A stretch of DNA of 64,000 nt from Diphasiastrum complanatum (taxonomy: Eukaryota > Streptophyta > Lycopodiopsida > Lycopodiales > Lycopodiaceae): contig CM055096.1 in the NCBI GenBank assembly GCA_029204225.1, positions 32,363,076-32,427,075 of the forward strand, written 5' to 3'. The notes under the pieces are model-generated. The model had not been told where the DNA came from and searched no databases. It was given only the letters and a program-made list of their open reading frames with translations. Positions 44,583-59,499 of the stretch are shown here, one piece after another. How positions within the stretch are numbered: the stretch's first letter is position 1; every line of letters starts with the position of its first letter. The translations under genes and the position numbers were made by a program.

Positions 44583-46147
44583 CTATGTATCAACCTAATT
44601 CATATATCTGGAAAGAAGCTATGGATAAAGAGTATTCATCTGTTATCAAGAACTAGACATGGACAATTGTCGAATTACCTACTAGCAAAAATGTAGTTGA
44701 TTGCAAATGGATTTTCAAAGTCAAGTACAATGCAGATGGAAGCATCAACAAGAGAAAGGCATGACTTGTCGCCAAAGGATTTTCTCAGGTATACAACGTC
44801 GATTACATTGAGACCTTCAGTCTAGTAGTCAAGCATTCTTCTATTCGACTTTTGTTATCATTTGCCGCTGCAGCAAATTTGGAAATACATCAAATGGATG
44901 TACAGACATCATATCTCAATGGAGTTATCGAAGAAGACATTTACATGGTGCAACCCGAAGGTTATATTATCGAGGGTAAACACAATCATGTGTGTAAACT
45001 TCATAAGACACTTTATGGCTTGAAGCAATCTACTCGAGCATGGTTTTAAAGGATCAATACTTTCCTTATTGATTATGGCTACACACCTAGTTCTTTAGAT
45101 TCAAATATTTACTTCAAAGCAGTGCAACAGTCTTTTATCATTATCACTTTATATGTGGATGATACATTGCTTTTCAGCAACAATATCGATCTGATAAAAG
45201 AGGCCAAGACAATGTTATCTTCCGAATTCGACATGATCGATCTGGGCGAAGCTCATTTCTGCCTTGGTATACAAATCCATAGAGACAAAAAACAGAAGTC
45301 GATCTACATTACACAACAGAGGTACATCTACAACATGTTACTCAGATATAATCTGATTAATTGCAAGTTAGCTCTCTCACCAATTGAACCAGATCTCAAA
45401 TTGTCACAGGACCAGTGTCCCCAAACAATTCATGAGAAGCAGCAGATGCGTGAGTATCCTTACCATTCTATTTTAGGATCTCTTATGTATGCCATGATCT
45501 GTACCAATGAGACATAGCTTTTGCAGTCAGCTCTCTCAGTCAGTTTGTGACTAATCCTGGTGTAACACATTGGAAGGCCCTTATCAGAGTCATGAGATGT
45601 CTTCGAGCTACTATGGACTTTTGCATTTGTTATGGAACAATCGGCAATGACAAACTCAATTTACTCAGTGCTTACACAGATGCAAGTTGGACAGGAGATG
45701 TAGACACTTGTAAATCCACTTCTGGATTTACTTTCTTCCTCAACAATGGTCCAATTTCCTTGAAGAGTTGCAAGCAATCTTCAATAGCTCTATCTTCCAC
45801 TGAATCAGATTATATTACAACCTCTCAAGCTACAAAGGAAGCAATTTGGTTGAGAACCTTACTTTCAGATATCGGTCTGAATCAATATGCTCCGACGACA
45901 TTATTTTGTGATAATCAAAGTGCCATTGCTTTATCAACCAACCCTAGATTTCATTCTAGGAGTAAGCACATTGAACTAAAGTATCATTTCATCAGAATCA
46001 AATTTCTCAATGAAGAGGTTAGATTGCAGTACTGTAGGATGCAAGATATGACAGCATATATTTTTACCAAAGCATTAAGTTTGGAAGCACACAGAAGATT
46101 CTGTGTAGAACTAAGTTTGAAGGTCAAGGCATTCAAGGATTCAGATT

Positions 46148-46149
<2 letters not shown>
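44583..46149 (+). pseudogene. Element B reverse transcriptase and RNase H
   Basis: RT reads SYIWKEAMDKEYSSVIKN, then a stop, DCKWIFKVKYNADGS, a second stop, IHQMDVQTSYLNGVIEEDIY and LHKTLYGLKQSTRAWF, then a third stop. The catalytic YVDD is at 45152-45163. RNase H follows with AYTDASWTGDVDTCKSTSG, ALSSTESDYIT and FCDNQSAIALSTNP, and ends at a natural TAA (46147-46149). With four or so stops, this is one of the better-preserved pol segments in the window. Confidence 0.88.
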
Positions 46150-47492
<1,343 letters not shown>

Positions 47493-47978
47493 CTCAAAGT
47501 GGTCCATTTCCCCACAGGTGTGAAAGTCTCCTCATAATCTATTCTCTTACATTGAGCATAGCCCTTAACAGCTAATCTTGCTTTGTACTTATGGCTCATG
47601 TCCATTATCAAGCATTTGTCATTGAAAAATTCTACTTTCAGGTGTTAAGTTTGGCATGTAACGCACATTTTGGATCAACTACATTTTACCAAAAGCTAAT
47701 TGATGGGGATCACTCCAATGCCTTGATTTGATATTCATCACTTTCTTTCCCATTTGAGTCTCCACCAATGTCTTGAAAGTTTTGAACTTATCAAATGCAT
47801 TTGGCTTCTTCTTTGGGAAGTAAATCCAGGACATTCTAGAATAATCATCAATAAACGTCATGAAATAAAGTGAACCTCCATTGGTCATTGTCTTCATGGG
47901 TCCACACAAGTCATAATGGATTAGATCCAACTTACCCTTTGCTCTTTGACCGCCACCTTTTCTAAATTTTTTCATATG
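47493..47978 (-). pseudogene. Element A integrase and RT start (broken)
   Basis: The minus strand at 47679-47975 reads LDLIHYDLCGPMKTMTNGGS and FMTFIDDYSRMSWIYF, the copia integrase core around the first Asp. The rest of the core is missing, and RT begins directly (KARLAVKGYAQ, then YEETFTPVGKWTTL, 47493-47640). A therefore has an internal deletion from mid-integrase to RT. The RT frame is cut at 47493 by element B. Confidence 0.75.
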
Positions 47979-47984
47979 CTCATT

Positions 47985-48446
47985 TTCTCTTCCTCGATCA
48001 CCTATGACTGAAGGCTATGATCAGCTTTCTTGATCCTACTTTGTCATCACAAACGCAGCCTTGTCGGCTCTTAACATTTTACAACTCCAAAAAGGATTGT
48101 GTGGAGAGAGATATCCACCACTTTAGCTTTGAAAAAGCCTAGTTCACCAAGAAGACTTACTTCTTGAAGACTTCCACAATCTTATCTAAAATTGTTCTGA
48201 CAATTTCCAGCTTGGTTGAGGTCAACATTGAATTTGGTAGAAAATTGACGGCATACAGTTCACTTTCTTCCAAAGCTTCTGCAAGAGAGCACACTCACAA
48301 GATACCAAAATTCCCTTTTAGTTAGCCTGTGAGAATTGCCTAAGATTTGCTCTACTTTTCTCTTCCTTGATCACCTAAGACTCAAAACTATGGTCAGCTT
48401 TCTCGATCCTACTCCGTCATTACAAATATAGCCTTGTCAGCTCTTC
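47985..48446 (-). repeat. Direct repeat of about 90 bp in element A
   Basis: TTTTCTCTTCCTCGATCACCT, followed by CTTGATCCTACTTTGTCATC and GCCTTGTCGGCTCTT, occurs at 47981-48073; a near copy lies at 48356-48447. The block between includes decayed gag or protease sequence. It probably reflects duplication within A's gag-protease region. Confidence 0.6.
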
Positions 48447-48500
48447 AAATTCCTATTGCCAAAAATTTGGTTATAGCATGCAACCTGCACATCATAGCCT

Positions 48501-48512
48501 GCTCTGAAACCA
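48501..48512 (-). promoter_or_regulatory. Primer-binding site of element A (one mismatch)
   Basis: The plus strand GCTCTGAAACCA is the complement of TGGTTTCAGAGC, one base off the usual tRNA-Met site. It sits one base from the LTR start TGACAGG, fixing A's direction and 5' end. Confidence 0.75.
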
Positions 48513-48513
48513 T

Positions 48514-48737
48514 TGACAGGATCTTAATTGTGTGTAGTTATGCTATCAGACAAAGAAACCAAGACCAACTTAAGAGAGTAATAAAGCAAATGACCACCAA
48601 AGCTGTCAAAGTGGAATTACTGTATTCAAAAACATATGTCAGTATATACATGGTGATTTCTTTTTAACGTAGTCCTGCATGGCAAGGCAATCATCGACGG
48701 GACCAAGTCTCGATGCATGTGTCATTACGTGGCACTG
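48514..48737 (-). repeat. 5' LTR of element A, truncated
   Basis: It matches 36618-36830 or so (TTGTGTGTAGTTATGCTATC, then GTCCTGCATGGC and GTCATTACGTGGCAC). Similarity ends at about 48737; the outer third of the LTR is missing, so no target duplication can be read. Confidence 0.7.
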
Positions 48738-49896
48738 TAGTGGGCATTTCCTATCCTATCCTCAACCCTAGATCCAAGCAGCACACAAGCATCAAAGAGA
48801 TGAAGCTAGTTGTCATGCTAACTCCAAGATCCATTAGCCCTTAGCATAAAAACTACATCCATTAACACTAATCCACAACAAATGATAGAAACTTACTCTT
48901 CTCTCTCTCCCTTTCTCTCTCACAAAAAACATAAGAATGATCAATCCCAATAAGTATCAAATCTAACAAATAGCAAATCCAAAGAAAATATGAGAGTTAG
49001 AGGAAAAAAGATGGAGAGCAAGGACTATATAGTGGATTGGCCTCAAATCCTATTGGCCAATTTCTACCTCCCTAACTATTCAAATTTGAAAAAGTGAGAG
49101 AACCCATTCAAGAATTGGAGGGAACCAATTTGAATTTGAGTTTTGGTGGGAGCCCCTATTTTATTCACTAACTTGACTTTTAGGCCTCGCGACATTAAAA
49201 GTCCCATGAAAAGACCTAAAGTCCTTTTATTGACTTTTAACTAATCAAATAACTAGGTGATCATCAAGTTGGAATTACACACATAGGGTGCCAAATCCCT
49301 CTCACTTATTAACTAGGGTTAGAGTTGTCTCGATACCCGCAAACCCTCCAACAGTATTCCCCACCAAAACTGGTGGTGGTCCCATGACACCTCGCAAGAT
49401 TTATTATTTTGGGCTCTAGTCGGCCTCTCTTCGAACCTTTATTAAGTGGTATTGCACTTTTTCCATGAACTCCAGGCACTCTGGATTGAAATCGGTCTTG
49501 TGCGGAAAGAAGCACTTATTTGTGTCAAAAATCCAATTCGATGTCGTCCATGATATAAATCTGGACTCCCAAGATTCACCCAACATCACGGCTCAATATT
49601 ACAATCTGGCTAGCAACAATTCATCTTGGACTTTGTTGGACGCCATAGGGATATTTGGATCGAATGCCAATGTTGGTAAGTGATCATCCCATCTAGTTGA
49701 ATCTAACGCCAACTTGGTCAAGTCGTTTGCAAATATAGCATACTACCTAATGGTCGGATCTGGTGAAGATCTGTACTCATATCCATAAGCTTGTAGGGCT
49801 CGGTTGAAATCCACTACAATTGACCAACTATAGTGTTGGTGAATTATGGACCAATTTGGAGTATGGATTGTGATTTGATCCATTGGTACTCCCAAA
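48738..49896. other. Non-coding interval
   Basis: No gene is recognised on either strand; short frames lack any domain. It separates copia A from the gag-like remnant. Confidence 0.4.
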
Positions 49897-52206
49897 TCTC
49901 TACCATTTATTAATGTGCGTCATTGGTATGTAATATGGATCCACCCTAAGCTGGTGAGGGCTCATTACATAACTCCTTAATGAATCTAGACTTTTTAAAA
50001 AAATTGTTCTGCGCGATGGTGGGTGCTCACCCAATGTTGTTAGCTTATCCAATTCTTTGCCCGTTTCAATCTTCAAAGTCTTAAACTTGATAACCCATCC
50101 ACCCCTCCAAGACTCTTGTGGATGCTGATGTAGAAAATGTCTAGATCTGTTCCTCGATGGTAATAGGTTTCTGAAACAATGGTCTGGCATTTGATGTTGA
50201 TGGCCCTGCGTCTGTGGCTTGAGAAGCCGTGGGTGGTTCTTCTTCTGCCCCTTGATCCATTCTTGTATCCATTTTTCCCTGATCTTGTTGTGAAGGTGAG
50301 AATGCTGACATTATTGGCACGAGAATCTAGGGTGTCATTTCTAAGATTTGAGCAATTATGAATTTTGCCTTTACTAACTCAGACTATGTTGTCTGTTTGA
50401 ATCTATCAAAGACATCTTGGAATCCAGCCAATGAGGTATAATAAGTCTCGACCTTATTAAACAAGTATCGGATCTCCTCTAGTGAAATAGGATGATCTGG
50501 CATTTGTATTTGCAAATAAGCGTAAGGCTCGGTCGTGGTGGCATCCAATTCTCCTTGGATCCTTTATCGGTCAAGAGAGGCCATGTCCAGTTGCCCTTTT
50601 AGTAGCAACACCTGTTGTTTGGCATTCTGAACAGCCTGGTCAACTTGGTCTTGTGCAATAGTAAGCGCATTCTGGAGAGTTCCGACTATTTTTCCAAGGC
50701 ATCTGAATGTTGTTGTGCCTTCTTTAGTTTCGCTTCAGATTTTTCTTCGTGTTGTTTGGCGATGTTCAACTCTCTATTCAACTGAATGACCTTTTGGCTA
50801 ATTAGCATACTTTTAGAACCCAATTCGGAGATGCGCTTTTCCATAATAGTCTTTTCATCCATCATGTTCTGGATCACTCGCGCAAGGTGTGAAACTAAGC
50901 CAAGTGCGTCACCAGAATCCAAGGTTGTAGTAGCAACAACATGAGGAGGAATGGTCGATTTAGGAACTTGTCGTGATTGGCCTTGTATCTTTGCATGTGG
51001 ATCTTCCTATTCAAAGATGTCTTCTCCTTCATAACCATCTGGCAGTGTGGCATCGAACCACTTTGGTGATACAACCGCATGAGCGACCCCTAAAGTATCT
51101 GGTGCTTGATCTTGTGGATCTGCTTGTTAATTTGTTTGCATCTGTTGTGCTAAATCAAAAGTGTCAATAGTTTCATGAAATTGTCCGAATTCCATTTCGG
51201 GGGATTTTGGTTCAAAGGGTCCTAGACTCAAGGGCATCACAAAACGTTCATTTGCCCCTAGAGGATCGGAATCATCGAACATATCCATAAATGCTAGGTG
51301 CCTGGTGAAGTAGCTTGTGTTTGTGGGGGTGAGGCGGCTTGGGCAACTGAAATTGGAATAGAAGATCCAATTGTCACAGAAGGCCCTTATGAGGAATCAG
51401 AGGCTAGGGAGGCTACAGTGGATGGGGGGATACGGAGTTCTGTGCGAATGGCAGTGGGGGGTGGTTGTAGTCAAGAATGACAATCTCGTTGTGTACATGT
51501 CTACAACTCTATGTGCTGGATGTCTGGCAGGAGGATTCAGCTAGTACTACTTTATAGGTGGCTAGACTCAGCACGTACTGGATGTTTGGCGGGAGGATTA
51601 AGCTAGTACTACTTCATAGGTGGCTAGATTTAGCTAGTACTACTTCATTGGTGATTAGACTCAACACGAAATCCATGAACTTTATTATCTAAGTACGATG
51701 CATCTAAGGAGGACAGAAGAGAGCCAACAATGAACTGTTGTTTGGAGTTACCCTCAATGGCTCTCTTTAGCTCCCCAAAGACCATTTTGTACTAGTCATA
51801 AGGTTCCAGGGCTCCATTATCTAGCTTATAGTTATATTCAACCAAGCGATGGAGGACCTGGGATGAGATCCTTTTCTTCCAAAGGTTGCCAATCATCAGA
51901 AAGTTATTCAGTAACTGGGCGGCAGCCTAGAGAGCTGGATCTCTAATGGCCTCTACCAAGTAACATCATTGGTGTGGTACAGTTCAATGATGGTGTCAAT
52001 AAATGGCTTGATAACTGACTTGCCATGCTTATGATTTGGGTTAACATGTGTCCCATAAGAAATTCCTATGGCAGCAAGGGCAGTCTCATAAGCTCGCACC
52101 TAGTGGTAGCTCCCTGAAAGGTGATATAAAACTTGGATTTGGCCTCATCCCAAGTATTAAAGGCCATTGTGATGAAGTCCATATTGATTTTAGTTGAGAA
52201 GGCACA
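49897..52206 (-). pseudogene. Unknown gag-like coding remnant X, main part
   Basis: From 52206 downward the minus strand reads FSTKINMDFITMAFNTWDEA, then KSKFYITFQGATT and, one frame over, AYETALAAIGISYGTHVNPN. A coiled-coil segment follows at 50686-50922 (VIQNMMDEKTIMEKRISELG, then QLNRELNIAKQHEEKSEAKL). A Gln/Pro/Ser-rich part comes next (about 50165-50330), then a basic C-terminal segment (WVIKFKTLKIETGKELDKLT, about 50040-50110) ending at 49897. Stops and frameshifts are frequent. The N-terminal continuation is at 56558-56690 beyond the inserted gypsy. I do not recognise the family; a retroelement gag-like or plant mobile-domain protein is possible. Confidence 0.42.
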
Positions 52207-52702
52207 TGTCATGCCCATGACTGGTCTCGGGTAGCGTGTCCATGCTAAGGACCGGTAGACCGACAACCCGTAAGTTAATTGTGACTATAAGGGATTTGGG
52301 GCCCTTATGTGTACATGGTCATAATTAATGGTTATAGACCTAAACACTTGATGGTGGATTGGTATGGGTCTATCAGTGAGTCATTGGAGAACTGGATGAC
52401 GTGGCCCAAATAGGCTGCAGAGGTGTCCAATGAGGTGTCACTGTGCACTACTAGTGGTGCATGGGCCTTGGAGAGTATAAGTGTACCTATTGGGCTCTCA
52501 CTAGTGTATGCTTGACAGCATGACCGGTGGCAGGATGTTGTTGGTGTGATGCCTCATTCCTCTTTGAGTGATTGATCCATAGCTTGGGGGCTAGATCCGT
52601 TCGATCTAGGTTTGGTTGGGTTGGTTTGTTCACCATCAAGTTCCCTTGTGTTGCTTGTGATTGGCATGCTTAGAATAGGATCCTTGGATTTAGGACTTTA
52701 TA
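52207..52702 (+). repeat. 5' LTR of element E
   Basis: 496 bp, ending GGACTTTATA. It includes a GGCCCTTATGTGTACATGGTC phrase and GTATAAGTGTACC near 52480, a possible TATA region. Confidence 0.88.
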
Positions 52703-52703
52703 T

Positions 52704-52715
52704 TGGTATCAAAGC
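52704..52715 (+). promoter_or_regulatory. Primer-binding site of element E
   Basis: TGGTATCAAAGC, one base different from the common tRNA-Met site and identical to the one at 18780. One base separates it from the LTR. Confidence 0.75.
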
Positions 52716-55640
52716 CAATTCTAAGCTTGTTTCGCCATTTATTTGTGTTCATGAAGAAATCTCGAATTGTGATAATTTTTCCGTTGTGTGATATGGAATC
52801 TTGACACTATTTCGAGAATTCAGTGGAGTATGCAACGATGCGGTGAAAGTGCGGATTATGCTTCCCGTAGATTTCCTTGTCTGAAGTATAATCAATTGTG
52901 TGGTAAGTGCACTACCAGGTGTACAATCGGTTCAATTTTTAGACACTTCATATTGGTTTTCAGGAAGTAAATTTCCGATTTTCAATTCATTTGTGTTGTC
53001 GTTTACTTCATTAGGGACACCTTTCCGTTAGCAACGGGATCAATAAGAGTGAATGATGGTTTTTACGACTTTTTTGTTCATTAAACAGTGATTTAGGTGG
53101 TTTTGTTGGCTGTCTTTTGCTTTTTATTGAGCCAGTCTTGGCTTAAACCAGTGGAAAAGCAGGAAAGGAAGCACAAAAAAGACTAATCACTGGTTGCGAG
53201 TGTTGGTGGCTTCTTACAGGATTTGCATGGTGGTTTCTTGGTGATTCACAAGTTCATGTTGGGTGTGTTAGGTGTCATACTTAAGTTTTAGTTTTGAGAA
53301 ACTTGAGTATGAGTGTGTTATGTAGGTAGATTGAGAAGGGGAGAAGGGGGAGAAGCTGGATGCTTTACTCAATGGTTTTTCGATTGGTGGTTATTTGCAC
53401 TTTTTAATCATTGTAGTTAACTTAGATCTTAATGGCCGAAAATATCGTTTGAATGAGATTTCGATTCATGAAATGCTTTTTTTCGAGTATTTGTTGCATT
53501 GGTTCCATTTTGCAAAATCTTTGGTAAAAATTCTATGAGCAAGTTATTTTCCGTTAAACGCTATGTTTTTTGTGGACATTGCACGATTAGGAAAGTATAC
53601 CCATAATGAATTAATCGAACGACAATTATTTCGGATTTTTTATGCAAATGGATTGAATAAAATTCTAAAGAAGGGGAGGCAAATGAAAATTCGTCCGACA
53701 TCACTCGACCGTGATGGCCCCCTGTAATATCAAAACACATGGTTGCAAATTATGGACCACGATGTGTAGGAATTTCATTAGTGCAATGAATAGAAAAAAC
53801 CGAATGCAAAATCTATTCAATTATAAGCCATTATGTTATACAGCTTGGGCTAACAACTGGAAATTTTTCCAGCAATTGAAAGTCCCAAAGTTGTTAATGA
53901 CTTGATAAATCGTTGGCCAAGCAACGTCCCAAAATAAAAAAAAGTAAATTTCGTCGATTTTTTAGGGCCTTCATGGCGGAAGAACTTGTGGTATGGGACG
54001 TAGACAATTCCAAAATGAAGATCTGAAACTAACTGGATCAGTTGACCATGGTATGGCCGTAAGTCTTAGTGATGCCAAATACTATCGGTCATAAAATAGG
54101 TGTTTTGTCAAAAATTTGAAATATTGGTCATGACCCCTTTCTTGTATATCTCAAATTTACAAAATCGGAAACCCGGTAAGCTATTTCTTTATAAAGATAT
54201 ATTGGTGAATCTCTTAACACATGAATTGACTCGCTTTTCCGTGATTCCTTGGAAGGTAATTCTATTTACCAGTTGACCTTGGATAACATCACAAAAATGG
54301 TTAAAGACAGTTCTTTGTAAACAGTTATTCTTACTTATATCTTCAAAAAATCCTTTTCTGATTTACAGGTCAATTTTCCAGCTTGGTAATAAAGAAAATC
54401 TTTTTCTAAATCACTATGTTGGGACATCATTGGTATTCACTAACAATGATGCAAGATTATTTTGGTTTTCAAGATTTTCTCGGATCTCTTCTTAGACTCT
54501 TCTCCTGGGAAAATCTTAAATGATCTGCTCCCCTTGGAAACTCGTGTCGTTTCCTGTTAAAAAGGGGGAGAAGTAGGAAGAAAAGAGAGTTATCAAGGAG
54601 AAACATCTTTAAGAGATTCCAGGAGGAATCTGTTATAGATAATGGACCTGTTTTATATATCAGGAACGATAGTATAATCAGATATTACATAAATCCTTTA
54701 TGGATTATAGTTGATATTAGATTTGAAGATTTAACTTGGTAATACTATTGCAAGATGGGAGGTGGTTGAAAAAACTGTTCCTTACTGGAAGCAAACAACT
54801 TGATCTTAGTATGGATTGAGATCCGTGGGTTGATGCAAGGAAGAAAGTTCATGCTAACATTATATTCTTTTGAGATTATCTTCGATTGAGATACTGAATG
54901 TGAAATAGCACTCTTTGAGAAATATTCTCTTTTAGAGAATAACCAAGTTACATGATTCTTGGTTATGAAAGTGCTAAGTACAGATCAGGAGTTATCTGTA
55001 GAGATATGTTATGTAGTGAATCTTGTGGGATCATTAAAACCTTATGTACAAACTTTTAATCTTGTGGATCTACAAAGTATTCCATGAACTAAGTTTATTT
55101 GCATGCATAAACTAGTTGTTGGTACATAGGCATATTGATGAGAACTGTGTTTGAGACAATTTCTCGTTGGGTTATAGTAATTTCTCATTGAGAATTGCTT
55201 ATTGACCTAAAATTGATTTAGAATCAGATTAAATGTGGTGTTTTGGTACCACACCGAGACATTTAAATATTTTCTAAATCTGATACAACTAACCGTGTCA
55301 GAAACGCTACTTCTGAGTTAGTTGTTGGAAATCAGCAATATAATCTTAATTATGGATATTATGGTTGAGATGTATTACTTATAAGTCACAACGCATTTGG
55401 CTACCGGTTATAGCCTGTGCGTGCTTACATATAGTTTTTAACCTATATCACCCATTGCGGTAGAGACTCGGGCGTTCAAAGTTCAAAAAGTAGCAGATTT
55501 CCTACATTATATGCAGGAAAATGCTACAGCTTGCACGTGAGAATGTCTAGTGTACCCATGATGGGGACCGATATTATGCAAGCCTGAAAAGATCACCGAG
55601 AGACTTCCAAGTGGGGGTTGGGTATTTTTTGAGAATTTCG
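52716..55640 (+). other. Internal region of element E without readable genes
   Basis: Nearly 3 kb with stops in all frames and no recognisable gag, protease or RT. Parts of it align in order with 9640-11150. Either the copy has decayed beyond recognition or it is a non-autonomous derivative whose coding region was replaced. Confidence 0.5.
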
Positions 55641-55649
55641 ATGAATTCA

Positions 55650-56040
55650 AGTGTAATACGTATCAGCTAGCATTACTAATCATCCCCTACATATAGAGGA
55701 CCGTTTAAGGTCTTGAAAAAGATCAGATCCTTAGCTTACCAATCAGAACTCCCGAATGGATCTCAAGTGCATCCCGTATTTCACGTAAGCCGTCTCTGAA
55801 AGAGTCTACGTGAAGGAGAGCATCTTGGATCTGGAGATCGATTGGACCTGTTGAATGAATCATTGGGTGTGTCTCCAGTTGAACCCGGAAAGATCTTGGA
55901 TACAAGAACTAAATGATTGTGAAATCATATAGTTACCGAGCATCTGGTTCGATGGAAGGGATGTACAGACAATAATGATTCCTGGGAACAACAAGGAAGC
56001 TTAAGGAGGAACTTCTCCTGTTTTAAGTTCTGAGGATAGA
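55650..56040 (+). pseudogene. Gypsy integrase C-terminus with chromodomain (broken)
   Basis: The plus strand reads YRGPFKVLKKIRSLAYQSEL and PNGSQVHPVFHVSRL, the conserved GPF...HPVFHVS region after the integrase core. After a few stops comes KILDTRTK...EHLVRWKG and DNNDSWEQ, the chromodomain pattern (aromatic and WxxWE-type residues) of plant chromoviruses. The chromodomain is thought to guide integration to particular chromatin. It lies just ahead of the polypurine tract AAGGGAGGAAGA. Confidence 0.72.
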
Positions 56041-56061
56041 ACTTGAATAAGGGAGGAAGAA

Positions 56062-56557
56062 TGTCATGCCCATGACTGGTCTCGGGTAGCGTGCCCATCC
56101 TAGGGACCGGTAGACCGACAAGCCGTAAGTTAATTGTGACTATAAGGGATTTGGGGCCCTTATGTGTACATGGTCATAATTAATGGTTGTAGGCCTAAAC
56201 ACTTGATGGTGGATTGGTATGGGTCTATCAGTGAGTCATTGGAGAACTGGATGATGTGGCCCAAATAGGCTGCAGAGGTGTCCAATGAGGTGTCACAGTG
56301 CACTACTAGTGGTGCATGGGCCTTGGAGGGTATAAGTATACCTATTGGGCTCTCACTAGTGTATGCTTGATAGCATGATCGGTGGCAGGATGCTGCTGGT
56401 GTAATGCCTCATTCCTCTTTGAGTGATTGATCCATAGCTTGGGGGCTAGATCCGTTCAATCTAGGTTTGGTTGGGTTGGTTTGTCCACCATCAAGTTCCC
56501 TTGTGTTGCTTGTGATTGGCATACTTAGAATAGGATTGTTGGATTTAGGACTTTATA
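56062..56557 (+). repeat. 3' LTR of element E
   Basis: Same length as the 5' LTR. It ends GGACTTTATA against GCATGCTTGTGG of the interrupted host sequence. Confidence 0.88.
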
Positions 56558-56690
56558 GCATGCTTGTGGATCCCCATTGTTGTGAGCAAAGGCTCTGCAA
56601 GATTCATCCATTCAGCCACCCTGTTTGTGCTAGGAATTGACATGATGTCTGTTGTGGATGGAACATCACATTTAACAACAAAGCGAGGTG
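56558..56690 (-). pseudogene. Gag-like remnant X, N-terminal piece
   Basis: The minus strand reads MNLAEPLLTTMGIHK and runs up to the insertion point. Taking away one copy of the 5-bp duplication, the frame continues directly into FSTKINMDF at 52206 downward. This both supports the duplication length and shows that X was still readable across this point when element E inserted. The upstream edge at 56690 is a junction with copia LTR sequence. Confidence 0.45.
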
Positions 56691-58000
56691 CACTACGCCT
56701 ATCAAATTCGAACAAAACAATAGTGATAAAATCACATTCGATCTTATAGTAACTTTGAAATCATTTTTACTACAGTGATTACGTAGCCAAATATTAAAGC
56801 ATTGAATTATCAAACAAATAATACAATTATTAGTTACAAAAGCATTACTGAGAAGCATTCAAACTGACATGATACTGAACGCAATAAAAGATAGATTGAT
56901 TCAGTAAAAGAAACAAATCAAAATGAAAATGAGCACAAAGAAATTGCGGATCAAATCTGCGTGCTCCGAGCTATCTCTGAGTAATTGTAACTCTGAATTG
57001 AACATAAACTGTCATGCAAAAAATGTGAAAACTTTGAAGGTCCTCGCCAAAGTTATTTCCTTAACATTTAAGACATCTGACATTTTGCGAAAAAGCCAAA
57101 GTGAGAGAAAATCCCGAAAGGCAACAATCCCAAAAATGTTGACACTATGAGCCGTTTTCGAGTAGTAATGCAAACTGTGTAAAAACACGAAGAAATTTGC
57201 AGGTCTGGATAAAAGTTGGATGAAAATTAAAATGTTGATTAGTCGATTAATAGGAGAATAATCCAACACTCCCCCTTAATCTGAATCCATGAATGCCTTG
57301 ACCTTCAAACTTAGTTCTACACAAAACTTTTTTTGTGCATCCAAGCTTGAAGCTTTGGTGAAAATATCTACTATCATATCTTGCGTTTGACAGTACTGCA
57401 ATCTGACCTCTTTGTCGAGAACTTTGCTTTTGAGACAATGATACTTGAGTTCAATGTGCTTACTCCTAAAATGAAATCTGGAGTTGGCTGACAAGGCAAT
57501 GGCCTTTTGATTATCACAAAATAGTAATGTCAAAGCATATTAATTCAGATTGAAATCTTAAAGTAATTTCTCAACCAAATTGCTTCCTTTGTAGCCTATG
57601 AGACTACGATATACTCCGATTCTGTAGAAGATAGAGCTATCAAAGATTTCTTGCGACTGTTCTAGGAAATAAGACCATTGTTGAGGAAGAATGTAAATCC
57701 AAAAGTAGATTTACATGTGTCTATGTCTCTTGCCCAACTTGCATCTGTATAACGACTGAGTAAATTGAGTTTGTCATTTTCGACTGCTCCATAACAAATG
57801 CAAAAGTCCATAGTAGCTCAAAGATATCTCATGACTCGAATGAGAGCCTTCTAATGTGTTATACCAGGGTTGGTCATAAACTGACTTAGGGAGCTAGCTG
57901 AAAAGCTGGTACAGATTATTGTGTACAGAGATCCTATTATCGAATGATAAGGATACTCATGCATCTGCTCCTTCTCTTCAATTGTTTGGGGCCACTGGCA
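56691..58000 (-). mobile_element. B-family copia fragment D (3' LTR and RNase H)
   Basis: The minus strand at 57276-57533 reads LLFCDNQKAIALSANSRFHF and FCVELSLKVKAFMDSD, almost the same ending as element B. CTCCCCCTT at 57270 is the complement of its polypurine tract. The LTR runs leftward from 57269 to about 56691, where it is cut about 150 bp before its end. Rightward, RNase H and a late RT segment (QTIEEKEQMHEYPYHSIIGS, about 57930-58000) are readable before homology stops. Confidence 0.82.
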
Positions 58001-58087
58001 GCAATTTGCACTTAGTACACCTAAGTGTCCTCTAGTTCTATAAAGAGGGAAATCACACAACCCTATTCACTTTCCCTCATGCTTTTT

Positions 58088-59480
<1,393 letters not shown>

Positions 59481-59499
59481 GAAATCTTGTTACTCTCTC

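Larger units (their letters stand above)
52207..56557 (+). mobile_element. Chromodomain-type Ty3/gypsy element E, internally degenerate
   Basis: Two LTRs of 496 bp each (52207-52702 and 56062-56557) start TGTCATGCCCATGACTGG and differ at about 20 positions by eye (about 4%), mostly transitions. A primer-binding site TGGTATCAAAGC follows the first, and a purine tract precedes the second. The flanks read GCACA (52202-52206) and GCATG (56558-56562), an imperfect 5-bp duplication. The only clear protein homology inside is the integrase end and chromodomain near the 3' LTR. The element inserted into remnant X. The LTR ends are TG...TA. Confidence 0.85.
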
